64,000 nucleotides of DNA from Paenibacillus sp. FSL H7-0331 (GTDB lineage: Bacteria; Bacillota; Bacilli; Paenibacillales; NBRC-103111). How positions within the stretch are numbered: position 1 is the first letter of the stretch; every line of letters begins with the position of its first letter. The translations under genes were made by a program, and so were the position numbers. The stretch spans positions 30,834 to 94,833 of the forward strand of contig NZ_MRTH01000033.1 in NCBI RefSeq assembly GCF_001956045.1. The letters are read 5' to 3'. Shown piece by piece: positions 54,595-64,000 of this stretch. The notes beneath the pieces were generated by a model. The model saw only the letters and a list, made by a program, of their open reading frames with translations. It had not been told where the DNA came from and searched no databases.

Positions 54595-54635
54595 TTGTCG
54601 TTCATGTTCGTCCATCCAGACAATTGTCGGCCACC

Positions 54636-56069
54636 TTATTTCAGTACAGAATCATAACCCGTTATCGTTTTTGTTTCCAAACACTCCTCAAGACCATGCA
54701 CGCCATATTCCCTGCCGATTCCAGAATGTTTAAAACCTCCAAATGGTGCTTTCATTTCAAAGCCGGCTCCATTGATGAGCACAACCCCAGCTGCAATGCG
54801 GGAGGCTAGTTCATTGGCTTTCTCGATGTTAGAAGAGCTTAAGTATGCCCCTAAGCCATAATCTGTATTATTGGCCATCTCGATGGCTTCGTCTTCTGTG
54901 GTATAGGTCAAAATGGACAATACTGGACCGAATATCTCTTCTTTTGCAATAATCATATCTTCAGTAACATGAGCAAAAACAGTTGGTTTAACAAAGTAGC
55001 CCCTTTGCAGACCATCCGGATGACCTTCTCCTCCGATGACCAATTCCGCACCTTCTTCAATACCTGACTTGATGAATCGTTGAACTTGGTTATATTGCTT
55101 CTCAGTTACAATAGGGCCTAGTATAGTATCTTCATCCCACGGATTACCCACTTTCATTGTTTCAACAGCTTCCTTAGCCAATCGTTTTACTTCTTCAAGT
55201 CGATGTTTGGGAACTAGCAATCGTGTCCCCGCAACGCATGCTTGACCATTGTTAGTAAAACATTGTTTAATTGCGGTTGGAATGGCTGTAGAAAAGTCTG
55301 CATCGTCCAGAATGATATTGGGCGACTTCCCACCCAACTCCAAAGTCACCCGTTTCATCGTATCCACAGCACCTCTACGGATCTCTTTTCCGACTAGCGT
55401 GGAGCCAGTGAAGGATATCATCGCAATATCTGGATTTCGGGTCATCTCAGCGCCAACCGTCTGACCCAAACCATTAACCACATTGATGACGCCGGCAGGA
55501 ATATTGGCCTTATGGAAGCATTCTGTTATCATCTGCGTCTGGATCGCGCTAAGCTCACTCGGCTTAATCACAACAGGACATCCCGCTGCGATGGCAGAAG
55601 CCAGTTTCGCTGTAATTTGCGAATAGCTTGCGTTCCACGGTGTAATAATACCGATAATGCCAATAGGTTCAGAGACAACCTTAGCTTTTCCAATATATTT
55701 AACAAATTCAAATTCCTCTAATGCTTGCTTCGTATCCAGAAAATTCGCAGCTGCCAAATGAACACGACCGATTGCCGCGAGTTTGGGAGCACCGTATTCA
55801 TTAATATTGGCCTCCATCAAGGCATCCGAATATGCCATAATCGCATCGTGCAATCTATGCAGCATCTGGCTCCGTTCCTCTACCGTTGTTCGTGAGAAGG
55901 TTTTGAAAGCTTCCTTTGCTGCAGCTATGGCTCGCCGTGCATCTTCAGCATTACCCAAAGTCACGCGACCGATGACTTCTTTAGTCGAAGGATTAATGAG
56001 ATCCTGTACTTCATTGCCATAAGGCTTAACAAATTGCCCATTTACATAAATCTGATCTATATTTCTCAT
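54636..56069 (-). CDS. NAD(P)-dependent aldehyde dehydrogenase
   Basis: A 477-residue ALDH. Catalytic Cys278 in FTNNGQACVAG, general base Glu244 in VTLELGGKSPN, nucleotide-binding FTGSTLVGK near 220 and ITPWNASYSQ near 142; normal length. C-terminal part has KEEIFGPVLSILTY. Substrate unknown. It is 78 bp behind the MFS gene in the same direction, with a divergent TetR regulator upstream of that gene, so both may form one regulated unit that detoxifies or metabolises an aldehyde or related compound. Confidence 0.95.
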   Translation of the reverse strand: MRNIDQIYVNGQFVKPYGNEVQDLINPSTKEVIGRVTLGNAEDARRAIAAAKEAFKTFSRTTVEERSQMLHRLHDAIMAYSDALMEANINEYGAPKLAAIGRVHLAAANFLDTKQALEEFEFVKYIGKAKVVSEPIGIIGIITPWNASYSQITAKLASAIAAGCPVVIKPSELSAIQTQMITECFHKANIPAGVINVVNGLGQTVGAEMTRNPDIAMISFTGSTLVGKEIRRGAVDTMKRVTLELGGKSPNIILDDADFSTAIPTAIKQCFTNNGQACVAGTRLLVPKHRLEEVKRLAKEAVETMKVGNPWDEDTILGPIVTEKQYNQVQRFIKSGIEEGAELVIGGEGHPDGLQRGYFVKPTVFAHVTEDMIIAKEEIFGPVLSILTYTTEDEAIEMANNTDYGLGAYLSSSNIEKANELASRIAAGVVLINGAGFEMKAPFGGFKHSGIGREYGVHGLEECLETKTITGYDSVLK

Positions 56070-56147
56070 GAATAAACACCATCCTTTTTATTATCGCGCT
56101 TTACGTTCCCCAATTCATGACTTCATGATTAACAAACCGTAATTGGT

Positions 56148-57314
56148 TTATGCACTTTGTCTTTCTTGCAGCTTTCTTGTTATGGCAAAGGGTATATAAC
56201 CAATCATGGTTAACCCTAAAACGGCAGCCACCAACATAAAGGTTTCTCTACTAGAGGAAAAATGAAACAGCAATTGAGTTCCTTTCATGAACAAAGGGCT
56301 TATGAACTGAAGCGCGTAGATGCATGATAGTAATACTGATATAGCCGACGTTAAACTTCCCTTCGGAACGATTTCTGCCGTCTTATTAAATGTCATCGGA
56401 AAAAGCAATCCTTCCGCAAAGCCGATCAAAAATACGGCAATAACTGCTGTCCAGATAGAATGGGCGACACTTATCAATAAAAATCCAACGGCCATCAACA
56501 TCAATGTGAACGGGACAAGCATCCTTCCGAACACTTGTGTTAGCAAGGTAATGACCAACCCTGCGACAAAAACTCCGATCAATGATAGAGCAGATAGATA
56601 TCCAACCGCAGATACAGATCCTATCCCGTTATCCGTCATAAATAGCGACAAGTTGGTTGGTATTAGAAAATACAACATGGCGTGTACTCCACCAGCAATC
56701 GCAACTACATAAAAGAAGCGTGGCAGCTTTGCTGATGATTCAGCACCTTGTTCATGTGATTGTATAGGAGGGAATTTAGGTAAAAACAATAGGACCAGAA
56801 TAAGAAGTATCACTGCATAAATATAGGTAAAGAATACTTCTCTCCAGCCATAGGAAGCAATAATCCCCCCGATGGATAGAAATATGGCTCCCCCGATTCC
56901 ATTGATTGCGGTAACGAAACCATTCATTTGCGTCCTTTCCTTGCCTTGATAGTTTTCTGCAATCAAGGAGTTGAACGTCGGAGAAATCAACCCGATACTG
57001 AGACCAAGAATCGCCCGGAACACTAATATCAAGGTGAATGAGCTGGCAAAAGCAGGTCCAATTCCGCCAACAAGGTAAAGCAGCAGTCCAATAATTAAGA
57101 TGTTCTTTCTTGAAAATCTTTTGGACAGATATCCGGCCATAAATAAAGTCGGCAAAATAAATAGGGAAGATAAGGTCACAACCCATTGAATGAGTAAAGC
57201 ATTGGTATCGGGAAAAGCAACAGCTAATAGCTTTACCGCCGGTGCAGCAATCATAGTACCAAAAGTTGCAGTTACTGCCAGGCATAATAATGAAATCCTG
57301 GATCTTAAATTCAT
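56148..57314 (-). CDS. Major facilitator superfamily transporter
   Basis: A 388-residue MFS protein with 12 predicted hydrophobic segments. The A-motif-like loop GYLSKRFSRKNILIIGLL lies between helices 2 and 3, and FRAILGLSIGLISPTFNSLIAENY is the helix-4/5 region typical of drug:H+ antiporters. Divergent from the TetR-type gene at 57543 (228 bp between), as is usual for regulated exporters. Substrate unknown. Confidence 0.9.
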   Translation of the reverse strand: MNLRSRISLLCLAVTATFGTMIAAPAVKLLAVAFPDTNALLIQWVVTLSSLFILPTLFMAGYLSKRFSRKNILIIGLLLYLVGGIGPAFASSFTLILVFRAILGLSIGLISPTFNSLIAENYQGKERTQMNGFVTAINGIGGAIFLSIGGIIASYGWREVFFTYIYAVILLILVLLFLPKFPPIQSHEQGAESSAKLPRFFYVVAIAGGVHAMLYFLIPTNLSLFMTDNGIGSVSAVGYLSALSLIGVFVAGLVITLLTQVFGRMLVPFTLMLMAVGFLLISVAHSIWTAVIAVFLIGFAEGLLFPMTFNKTAEIVPKGSLTSAISVLLSCIYALQFISPLFMKGTQLLFHFSSSRETFMLVAAVLGLTMIGYIPFAITRKLQERQSA

Positions 57315-57542
57315 GATATTCCTTCTTTCTGTTATTTCATTTTCTCCGCTATAACGTTCATGCCATGAGGTTCTACACGCTCATCAATACTCACTGCCCC
57401 TCTCTTGTCGCTGATTAGAAGAATATCACGGATTAAATTCAAAGTAAACATTTTATATCTAATTTGTCTATTTTGTATTTTATGTTTATATTCATTTCAT
57501 TGTTATGTATAATGAGGAGAAGAGTTTGCAGAAGGGAACATA

Positions 57543-58211
57543 ATGAACATGCCCATAGAGAAACAGCAGGATCAAGCACGAAATAAATTGCTAAAAAAAT
57601 TAATCTCATCCGTCATGAAGGACGGCTTTCAGAGCTTGAAGATGGATGACATTGCCAAATACATGGATGTAAGCAGAGCCACTATGTATAAGCATTTTTC
57701 TTCAAAAGAAGAAGTCATCGAAGGCGTTGTGCGAATTTTTGTGGATTATATAGAAACACAGGAAGATTGGAATATGGAGGATGGCGAGAAATCATTCGGG
57801 GTTTGGTTTCAACAATTGTTTGAACAGTCGGTATCGCTTGTAGGAAAGATTACTGACATATTTTTAAAGGATCTTCAAGCAGCTTATCCGGATTTATACG
57901 ATGATCTGAAAGGTACTTTGAACAAACGCGAACAACAGACCCTTAAATTCTATCAGGATGGCAAAAGTAAAGGCATTTTCAATCAAGTAAATGAGAAGTT
58001 TATTTTGCTTCAAGACGATATATTGCTTCGAGAAATTATTAATGTTAAGTATTTGCTGTATAACCAAATGTCAATTCAACAAGTGCTTTATGATTATTAT
58101 CATTTCAAAAAAATCCAATTATTCAAAGCGGAGAAGATGTCGATTGTGGACGATGCAAAAATTCAACCAGTGATAGATCATATTGTAGAAAAGTTTAATC
58201 GGACATTGTAA
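57543..58211 (+). CDS. TetR/AcrR-family transcriptional regulator
   Basis: A 222-residue regulator. Helix-turn-helix: LISSVMKDGFQSLKMDDIAKYMDVSRATMYKHFSSKEEVIEGV. The C-terminal ligand domain is all-helical with normal length. AGGGA site before ATG. Divergent from the MFS exporter and aldehyde dehydrogenase, which it probably represses. A/T-rich flank upstream contains TAAACAT and ATGTTTA half-sites about 30 bp apart, only weakly suggestive of an operator. Confidence 0.92.
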   Translation: MNMPIEKQQDQARNKLLKKLISSVMKDGFQSLKMDDIAKYMDVSRATMYKHFSSKEEVIEGVVRIFVDYIETQEDWNMEDGEKSFGVWFQQLFEQSVSLVGKITDIFLKDLQAAYPDLYDDLKGTLNKREQQTLKFYQDGKSKGIFNQVNEKFILLQDDILLREIINVKYLLYNQMSIQQVLYDYYHFKKIQLFKAEKMSIVDDAKIQPVIDHIVEKFNRTL

Positions 58212-58313
58212 TAGTAAAGCGAGGTCTCTGATTACGAGCCTCGCTACGGAATATCGATTGGTTACGATTGCATATTGTTAGAAGAGTTCAATTAATCTTC
58301 CATCTGACCGGGA

Positions 58314-59291
<978 letters not shown>

Positions 59292-59484
59292 CTTAGTAAG
59301 CCTCTTTTCCGCAATTTCGAATATGCTTCGCTAAAGCATGATCTTATTCTAAACCGCATTTCCGAGAGCAGCCACAGTACGCTTTTACTAGTAACAGGAC
59401 TACCAGGATCGCAAATTATTAACTCCCGGAGCAAAGAGGATGGACAACACAGTCAAGGCGACAGATCACAGTTCCTGTATGACG

Positions 59485-60324
59485 CTAGTCCGCCGCCGGA
59501 GAATAAATGCACAAATGAAGATCGGAATGATCCACAGTAAATGCCAACGAATTGATGTCATAGGCAAGGACTTGATTATCGCCGGGCATGCTGTAGAAAA
59601 CCCGTGTCACCTTTTTAATTTCCACACGATGCAGCTTCCACAAGGCGGCAAATTCAGAGCTTTCCCTGGAGAGCTCGGCAACAAACTGCGCGAACCACGG
59701 GTCATGCGAGTATTTATCGTAAGAGGTGCGAAAAATAGCCACCGAATGCGCCGCCATCTCTTCCCAGTTGACCAGGCGACTGCGCATCTCCGGATCAGTG
59801 AACAGCATTGACATCATATTCCGCTGCTCCGGAGGTCGCGACGAAAAATCCGCGATCCGTTCATCGACCGCGCGGTTCCATGCCAGCAGTTCGGCCCGAT
59901 CATTGCTGATAAAACAAGGAAAAGCCATCTGATTAACGATCTCTTGCCATTGCGGCTTTACTTCCGTTGTAATCGACGTCACCGCTTCAGGCTCGTTGGC
60001 GTTCCAGAGTCCGAGCAAATGCACATGCTCGTCCGGGTTCAGCTGCAGTGCCCTGCCAATGCTTTCGATCACATCCCGGGACACTGCAACTTCCCGTCCC
60101 TGCTCCAGCCACGTATAGTAGGTCGCACTAACTCCTGCCAAAATCGCGACCTCCTCACGCCGCAAGCCCGGTGTTCGGCGCTGGCCATGCGACCTTGTCA
60201 GCCCTGCCTGTTCCGGCTGCAGCTGTGCCCGGCGTGATTTCAGATAAACGCCCAGCGTTTTGGCACGAGTGCTATTCATGTCCGTGCTAACGATTTTGCC
60301 GTTAATGCCGTTTCGGTTGAGCAT
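59485..60324 (-). CDS. XRE-type regulator with MmyB-like ligand domain
   Basis: A 279-residue regulator starting at ATG 60324 behind AGAGGTGA. N-terminal helix-turn-helix: LGVYLKSRRAQLQPEQAGL, RTPGLRREEVAILAGVSATYYTWLEQGR, typical of the MmyB group in which a fatty-acid-like ligand pocket (PAS-like) follows. C-terminal part has WNRAVDERIADFSSRPPEQRN. Such genes often sit next to oxidoreductases they control, here the aldo/keto reductase downstream. Confidence 0.9.
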   Translation of the reverse strand: MLNRNGINGKIVSTDMNSTRAKTLGVYLKSRRAQLQPEQAGLTRSHGQRRTPGLRREEVAILAGVSATYYTWLEQGREVAVSRDVIESIGRALQLNPDEHVHLLGLWNANEPEAVTSITTEVKPQWQEIVNQMAFPCFISNDRAELLAWNRAVDERIADFSSRPPEQRNMMSMLFTDPEMRSRLVNWEEMAAHSVAIFRTSYDKYSHDPWFAQFVAELSRESSEFAALWKLHRVEIKKVTRVFYSMPGDNQVLAYDINSLAFTVDHSDLHLCIYSPAAD

Positions 60325-60360
60325 TGAAATCACCTCTTGTGTCCGTAATTAAATTTTTAT

Positions 60361-60771
60361 TTAAATTATTATTTTAGTTAGTATGATTTCCAATGGCTCA
60401 TTTTCCAGTAATAAACATCCTGCATCCTTATATCCTAACTTTCTGTAGAAGTGCTGTGCCTCTTCATTAGCCAGAGTTGACGTCATGACCAATTTGAAAC
60501 CCTTTTGTTTCATTTCATCTTCCCAAAAGTGAACGACTCGCTTGCCTACACCCTTACCTCGATATTGTTGGTCGATCCAAATCATATTCATGAAAGGTGT
60601 GTTATCCCAGAAATATCCATACCTCATCCATCCGATATTACTTTCATCCTGGTTGCGCAGCATGTATATTTGATTTTCTTTTATTTTTGGCAATATTAAG
60701 CTCTCTAGAATATGATGGTCACGGTCTCGTATGTACCCATAGTCTGAATCCGTTGCAACAACAATTTTCAT
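60361..60771 (-). CDS. GNAT-family N-acetyltransferase
   Basis: A 136-residue GNAT protein. Acetyl-CoA binding loop QQYRGKGVGKRVVHFWEDEM (Q/RxxGxG/A); beta-strand KLVMTSTLANEEAQHFYRKLGY at the end. No start ambiguity; AGGGGG site. Substrate unknown. Confidence 0.9.
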   Translation of the reverse strand: MKIVVATDSDYGYIRDRDHHILESLILPKIKENQIYMLRNQDESNIGWMRYGYFWDNTPFMNMIWIDQQYRGKGVGKRVVHFWEDEMKQKGFKLVMTSTLANEEAQHFYRKLGYKDAGCLLLENEPLEIILTKIII

Positions 60772-60855
60772 ATTTAACCCCCTGCATGTACAAAAGAAGT
60801 TGTAGTAACCGCTGAGAAAAAGTTAACAATAAGAGTAGCTAATACATCTATATAT

Positions 60856-62046
60856 TTAGATATGATATCGACTTTTAAATTCGAAAATCTCATCAACAGC
60901 TTGGTGATATCCACCTGATCTTTGAAAGGATTCCCTAATTTGTGCAGAAGCTTTATTGAAAGATGAGAGGTTTAACACATGATCTACGGCTACACGTAGT
61001 TGATTTGCTGTCAAGCTTTGCATTTGTAATTTAATGCCTGCTCCGATATTAACAACTTGCCCGGCAATTATCGGCTGATCCGCGCTTTGTGGGATTACAA
61101 TTAACGGAACCCCGTAATAGAGACCTTCATTGGTACTGTTCATTCCACCATGTGTAATAAATAATTTGGTGTATTTCAATACATCAGTTTGTGGAACATA
61201 ATTTTTTACGATGAAGTTTTTAGGAATTACCCCTAAATCAGAAATTTGAGTTTTATTCCCAATAGACATGACAATAGTATGATCCGTGTTCCCCAATGCC
61301 TCCAAACAAAGCTTATAGAAATCAATTGCTTGGTTAAAGACAGTGCCCAGTGAAATGTAAATTGGGCTCTTCTCCTTGATTGCAGTAAGGTCGAAGTTTT
61401 CTTGAGTTAATCGTGAGGAGATGGATGGACCTACAAATTTGTAAGTTTGGTCGAATGCTTCTCCGAAAGGTTGAAACTCCCTAGTTGTATAAACGATTGT
61501 AAGTGGTGCAGGATTACAAAAAACTTCGTAAGGAGAATGAATCTCCACATCATATTTTTCCTTCACCATTCCAATCAGGCTTTGAAATTTATCAACTATT
61601 TCTGTAGGGACTTTTGTGGAAACTTGTTCCATCATTTTATCGAATGAAGCTTCTGTCTGCGCAAAAGAAGTACAAGAATTGATTGCGGGAAGCTTAAGAA
61701 TTTGAGCAAGTAAACGTCCACAACCAAACATGGAATCATGGATGATGTAATCAAAACGCTCTCCTTTGATCTGTTCAAGAACGCTTGGTATGACTATATC
61801 TGTCGTAAGTAAAAGACCGTTGATTCTTTCGAGTAAATAGTTTCTTCCACCTGAGATGAAGGCTTTTATAAATTTTTGATCGTCAAATGTTCGTACGGAA
61901 GCTCCCGTCTTCTCAATACGCTCCCGAAAAGCTTCTATACAAAAGTATACAACCTCTTCTCCACGCGAAATAAGCTCTTGCACAACCCCAATAGTTGGAT
62001 TGATATGTCCTTCTGATCCACCATTAATAAATAAAACACGTGCCAT
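60856..62046 (-). CDS. MGT-family UDP-sugar glycosyltransferase
   Basis: A 396-residue GT1 enzyme resembling macrolide/flavonoid glycosyltransferases such as Bacillus YjiC. N-terminal RVLFINGGSEGHINPTIGVVQEL binds the acceptor; C-terminal HGGMNSTNEGLYYGVPLIVIP, then QSADQPIIAGQV, is the donor-binding motif with the HGG and DQ residues. Start ATG 62046, 8 bases after AAGGAG. Coding is AT-richer than the neighbours to the left. Likely glycosylates small hydrophobic molecules, possibly for resistance or toxin production; acceptor unknown. Confidence 0.92.
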   Translation of the reverse strand: MARVLFINGGSEGHINPTIGVVQELISRGEEVVYFCIEAFRERIEKTGASVRTFDDQKFIKAFISGGRNYLLERINGLLLTTDIVIPSVLEQIKGERFDYIIHDSMFGCGRLLAQILKLPAINSCTSFAQTEASFDKMMEQVSTKVPTEIVDKFQSLIGMVKEKYDVEIHSPYEVFCNPAPLTIVYTTREFQPFGEAFDQTYKFVGPSISSRLTQENFDLTAIKEKSPIYISLGTVFNQAIDFYKLCLEALGNTDHTIVMSIGNKTQISDLGVIPKNFIVKNYVPQTDVLKYTKLFITHGGMNSTNEGLYYGVPLIVIPQSADQPIIAGQVVNIGAGIKLQMQSLTANQLRVAVDHVLNLSSFNKASAQIRESFQRSGGYHQAVDEIFEFKSRYHI

Positions 62047-62271
62047 TTCTACCACTCCTTAGGTATACAGTTCTCTAAATTGTGTAAGAGTAATGGGCTT
62101 CCCCTACCATCGCTCAGCTCAAATAATGGAATTAAGTTTATCATAGTACAATACTTGAAAATTTCAAAATTTTGATCACCATATTATTCCGCTATTCTAG
62201 CTGTTAGTTTAATAAACAAAAGAGGAGATGCCACGAAGCAAGCCCCTCATAGTACCCGTTAATATTTTTTG

Positions 62272-62302
62272 TTGACTTAAACCAAGGTTTAAGTCGTATG
62301 AT
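62272..62302 (+). promoter_or_regulatory. MerR-type promoter/operator
   Basis: TTGACT (62272-62277), 19-base spacer, TATGAT (62297-62302); the spacer holds the perfect dyad GACTTAAACC-AA-GGTTTAAGTC (62274-62295). An over-long spacer with a dyad is the classic design at which MerR proteins distort DNA to activate transcription. Confidence 0.92.
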
Positions 62303-62343
62303 ATTCCTGTCGACGTAGTAAGATATATTTTGGAGGTCTCCAA

Positions 62344-62712
62344 ATGAAATATTGTTCAATTAGCGAAGCTGCCACCAAATTCAATATTCCTGAATCAACG
62401 TTACGTTATTATGAAAAAAAAGGATTACTACCATTAATCGAGCGTGATGCAGCTGGTAGACGGTTATTTTCAGAAGATCAAATTTCGCTCCTCGAAACCG
62501 TTATTTGTTTAAAAAGCACGCACATGCCAATAAGTGATATTAAGCAATATATCGATTGGGTGGTAGAAGGAGACAAAACTATTGAACTGCGACTTGAAAT
62601 GATGAATCATCACAAGCAAGCTGTGCTAGCTGAAATATCATCGATGACAGAATCCCTAAAGGGAATTCAAGTAAAAATTACACGTTATACCCAACGCATT
62701 CAACATAAATAA
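62344..62712 (+). CDS. MerR-family transcriptional regulator
   Basis: A 122-residue regulator: helix-turn-helix SISEAATKFNIPESTLRYYEKKGLLPLIERDAAGRRLFSEDQISLLE, then an antiparallel coiled-coil effector region. No cysteine cluster for metals in the tail, so it is more like a small-molecule or stress sensor. GGAGG site before ATG. A perfect MerR operator is directly upstream, and the SDR gene follows by 31 bp, so it controls both. Confidence 0.93.
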   Translation: MKYCSISEAATKFNIPESTLRYYEKKGLLPLIERDAAGRRLFSEDQISLLETVICLKSTHMPISDIKQYIDWVVEGDKTIELRLEMMNHHKQAVLAEISSMTESLKGIQVKITRYTQRIQHK

Positions 62713-62743
62713 GACGAAAAAATAATGGAGAAGAGGAACGATC

Positions 62744-63505
62744 ATGAAGCTTTCAGGAAATACAATACTTATTACCGGCGGAAGTGCTGGGATAGGATTA
62801 GCTTTTGCAGAACGTTTTATCAAAGCTGAAAATACAGTCATTGTTAGTGGACGACGTGAACATATTCTTCAAAATGCGAAAGAAAAATTCCCAAGTCTTA
62901 TTACTCGTGTAAGTGATTTGGATATTGAATCCGAGCGTGTTGCCTTGTTTGATTGGGTAACAGCGAACTATCCAGAAGTGAATGTATTAGTTAACAATGC
63001 AGGGATCCAACAACGCTTTAATGTGTTACAAGCGGACGCGAAAAACAATTGGAGTTATTTCAGTAAAGAAATCACAACCAACATTGAAGCGCCCTTCCAT
63101 CTCTCTATGCTGTTCGCTCCATATTTTGCAGCAAAAGAAGAGTCAGCTATCATTAACGTGACATCCGGGCTAGCTTTTACACCGTTTGTGATCGCTCCGA
63201 TTTATTCAGCAACAAAAGCGGCGCTTCATTCATTTACAGTGAGTCTAAGACACCAACTTTCTGAAACGTCTGTAGAAGTCATTGAAGTTGCTCCTCCAGC
63301 AGTGAATACAGATTTAGGTGGAGCGGGGTTACATGTGCATGGAGAACCACTAGACGCCTTCGCAGATGGAATTTTCAAAGGACTAGAAGAGGGTAAAAAG
63401 GAAATTGGATATGGTACTTCCGTGGATCGCTTACGCATGTCACGGGATGATGTTGACAAACACGTAGAAAATATGTACAAGGCAATGAAAAGCACAATGG
63501 AATGA
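62744..63505 (+). CDS. Short-chain dehydrogenase/reductase (DltE-like)
   Basis: A 253-residue SDR. Cofactor motif TGGSAGIGLAFAERF, NNAG near residue 84, catalytic Ser in TSGLAFTPF and YSATKAAL (Tyr-x3-Lys) near 152. Bacillus DltE-like proteins share the AVNTDLGGAGLHVHGEPL-type C-terminal segment. Co-transcribed with MerR. Substrate unknown. Confidence 0.92.
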   Translation: MKLSGNTILITGGSAGIGLAFAERFIKAENTVIVSGRREHILQNAKEKFPSLITRVSDLDIESERVALFDWVTANYPEVNVLVNNAGIQQRFNVLQADAKNNWSYFSKEITTNIEAPFHLSMLFAPYFAAKEESAIINVTSGLAFTPFVIAPIYSATKAALHSFTVSLRHQLSETSVEVIEVAPPAVNTDLGGAGLHVHGEPLDAFADGIFKGLEEGKKEIGYGTSVDRLRMSRDDVDKHVENMYKAMKSTME

Positions 63506-63845
63506 CCATAACTGCGAATAAAGTGGTAACAATGTGTACCGTGTTTTGAATTTGTTATTGGCATATACAAAAAAGCAAAACTCGCCGCAATGTTGGCGAG
63601 TTTTCTTATTATAGTTCTCCCTAACCAACTAAGCTGCCCATTAGCACAACACGGCTGCCGCGTTCTGGTTGTTTTTGAACCATCGTTCTCCGCTAGTTCA
63701 ATCTCTAACCCGACAACAACTTTATTCCACTAAACCCAAAGAAGCCGCGATTTACGCGGCACTTAATGAGATAAAGTTCTTGTCAACCGACACATGGCTG
63801 TGACAAGTCAGGTTAAGAGATCCTGAGTTCTTTTCGTTTATAAAA
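63506..63845. other. Intergenic region at the right end
   Basis: About 340 bases with no convincing gene. It contains the SDR terminator at 63577-63607 and a small hairpin GCCGCG-ATTTA-CGCGGC near 63745-63761. I see no transposon ends or tRNA. Confidence 0.55.
63577..63607 (+). terminator. Terminator behind the MerR-SDR operon
   Basis: AAAACTCGCC, 7-base loop, GGCGAGTTTTCTTATT. About 70 bp after the SDR stop. Confidence 0.88.
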
Positions 63846-64000
63846 TTAAAATGTATTATATACATTTTCACATTCTTCCGCGGTGGGTTCATAAAAACAG
63901 TGCTTCTTGTATCGTCCTACGAGCGGCTGATTATACCAAGTTGGCGGACATGGTCCGGGATTTTCGAACGTTCCTGGACGGAAATACCATAGGGAAAATT
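63846..64000 (-). CDS. Cys/Pro-rich protein, C-terminal end only
   Basis: An open frame enters from beyond the window and ends at the TAA at 63846-63848, giving about 50 residues: WYFRPGTFENPGPCPPTWYN, then QPLVGRYKKHCFYEPTAEEC and ENVYNTF. The aromatic, proline and cysteine content looks coding rather than random, but no family is recognised and the start is outside. Confidence 0.5.
   Translation of the reverse strand, partial: FSLWYFRPGTFENPGPCPPTWYNQPLVGRYKKHCFYEPTAEECENVYNTF

Noticed and set aside
57440..57500. TetR operator from TAAACAT and ATGTTTA half-sites
   Set aside because: The half-sites are about 30 bp apart in very AT-rich sequence and the match is too weak.
58219..58246. Hairpin AGCGAGG...CCTCGCT after the second TetR gene as terminator
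   Set aside because: There is no T-tract behind the stem on either strand, so terminator function is not supported.
63608..63845. Transposon or integrase remnant at the right end
   Set aside because: No terminal repeats, target duplication or transposase motif could be read in the three frames of either strand.

Overview
The window reads as a chromosomal segment of a spore-forming Firmicute of the Paenibacillaceae (Paenibacillus or a close relative). Evidence: an N-terminally cut PdaA-type deacetylase signature set, T-box and c-di-AMP (ydaO-type) leaders, CUT1 sugar ABC operons with no ATPase gene, a very large membrane-bound AraC-type sensor regulator, hybrid sensor kinases and frequent TTG starts. 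The genus is inferred from gene content, not from a database search. No rRNA, tRNA, CRISPR array, intact insertion sequence or prophage was seen.

Layout. 1-2593: end of a sugar ABC uptake operon (binding protein, two permeases, the second probably starting at CTG). 2628-4145: small zinc-ribbon membrane protein and a PatB-type C-S lyase/aminotransferase. 4259-12262 (minus strand): a complete potassium-uptake operon read as c-di-AMP riboswitch with terminator, 135-aa Rossmann-like protein, 36-aa membrane peptide, kdpF, kdpA, kdpB, kdpC, and a protein made of two tandem KdpD sensor halves without a kinase. 12777-13523 (plus strand): a second, near-identical c-di-AMP riboswitch with its own terminator controls an unrecognised 153-aa protein. 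13535-21424: RND efflux operon (GbsR/MarR regulator, RND pump, membrane-fusion lipoprotein, secreted 592-aa protein) divergent from a TetR regulator, with clear operator repeats between them. 21501-27739: PdaA, thrS behind two tandem T-boxes, an ABC-F protein behind a leader peptide, and a YdjO-like protein.

27943-35714: two hybrid histidine kinases and a two-component pair, then a small membrane protein behind a 19-bp inverted repeat. 36492-39547: dehydrogenase, aldo/keto reductase and divergent AraC regulator. 39561-41147: frameshifted FtsW/RodA C-terminal remnant, PAP2 phosphatase, lipoprotein. 41243-43334: second two-component pair. 43606-54537: sugar-sensing and uptake island: ABC permeases, binding lipoprotein, membrane AraC sensor, chemoreceptor, two TIM-barrel isomerase/epimerases and a TolB-like propeller. 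54636-58211: aldehyde dehydrogenase and MFS exporter with divergent TetR. 58314-63505: aldo/keto reductase, XRE regulator, GNAT, MGT-type glycosyltransferase, and a MerR-SDR operon with a textbook MerR promoter. 63846-64000: C-terminal end of a Cys/Pro-rich protein that continues beyond the window.

The strongest lead is the potassium/c-di-AMP region. Two divergent c-di-AMP riboswitches of almost the same sequence flank a short intergenic region. One controls kdp genes together with two small uncharacterised proteins and a kinase-less double KdpD; the other controls a single protein of unknown function, which is thus a candidate new member of the c-di-AMP potassium/osmotic regulon.
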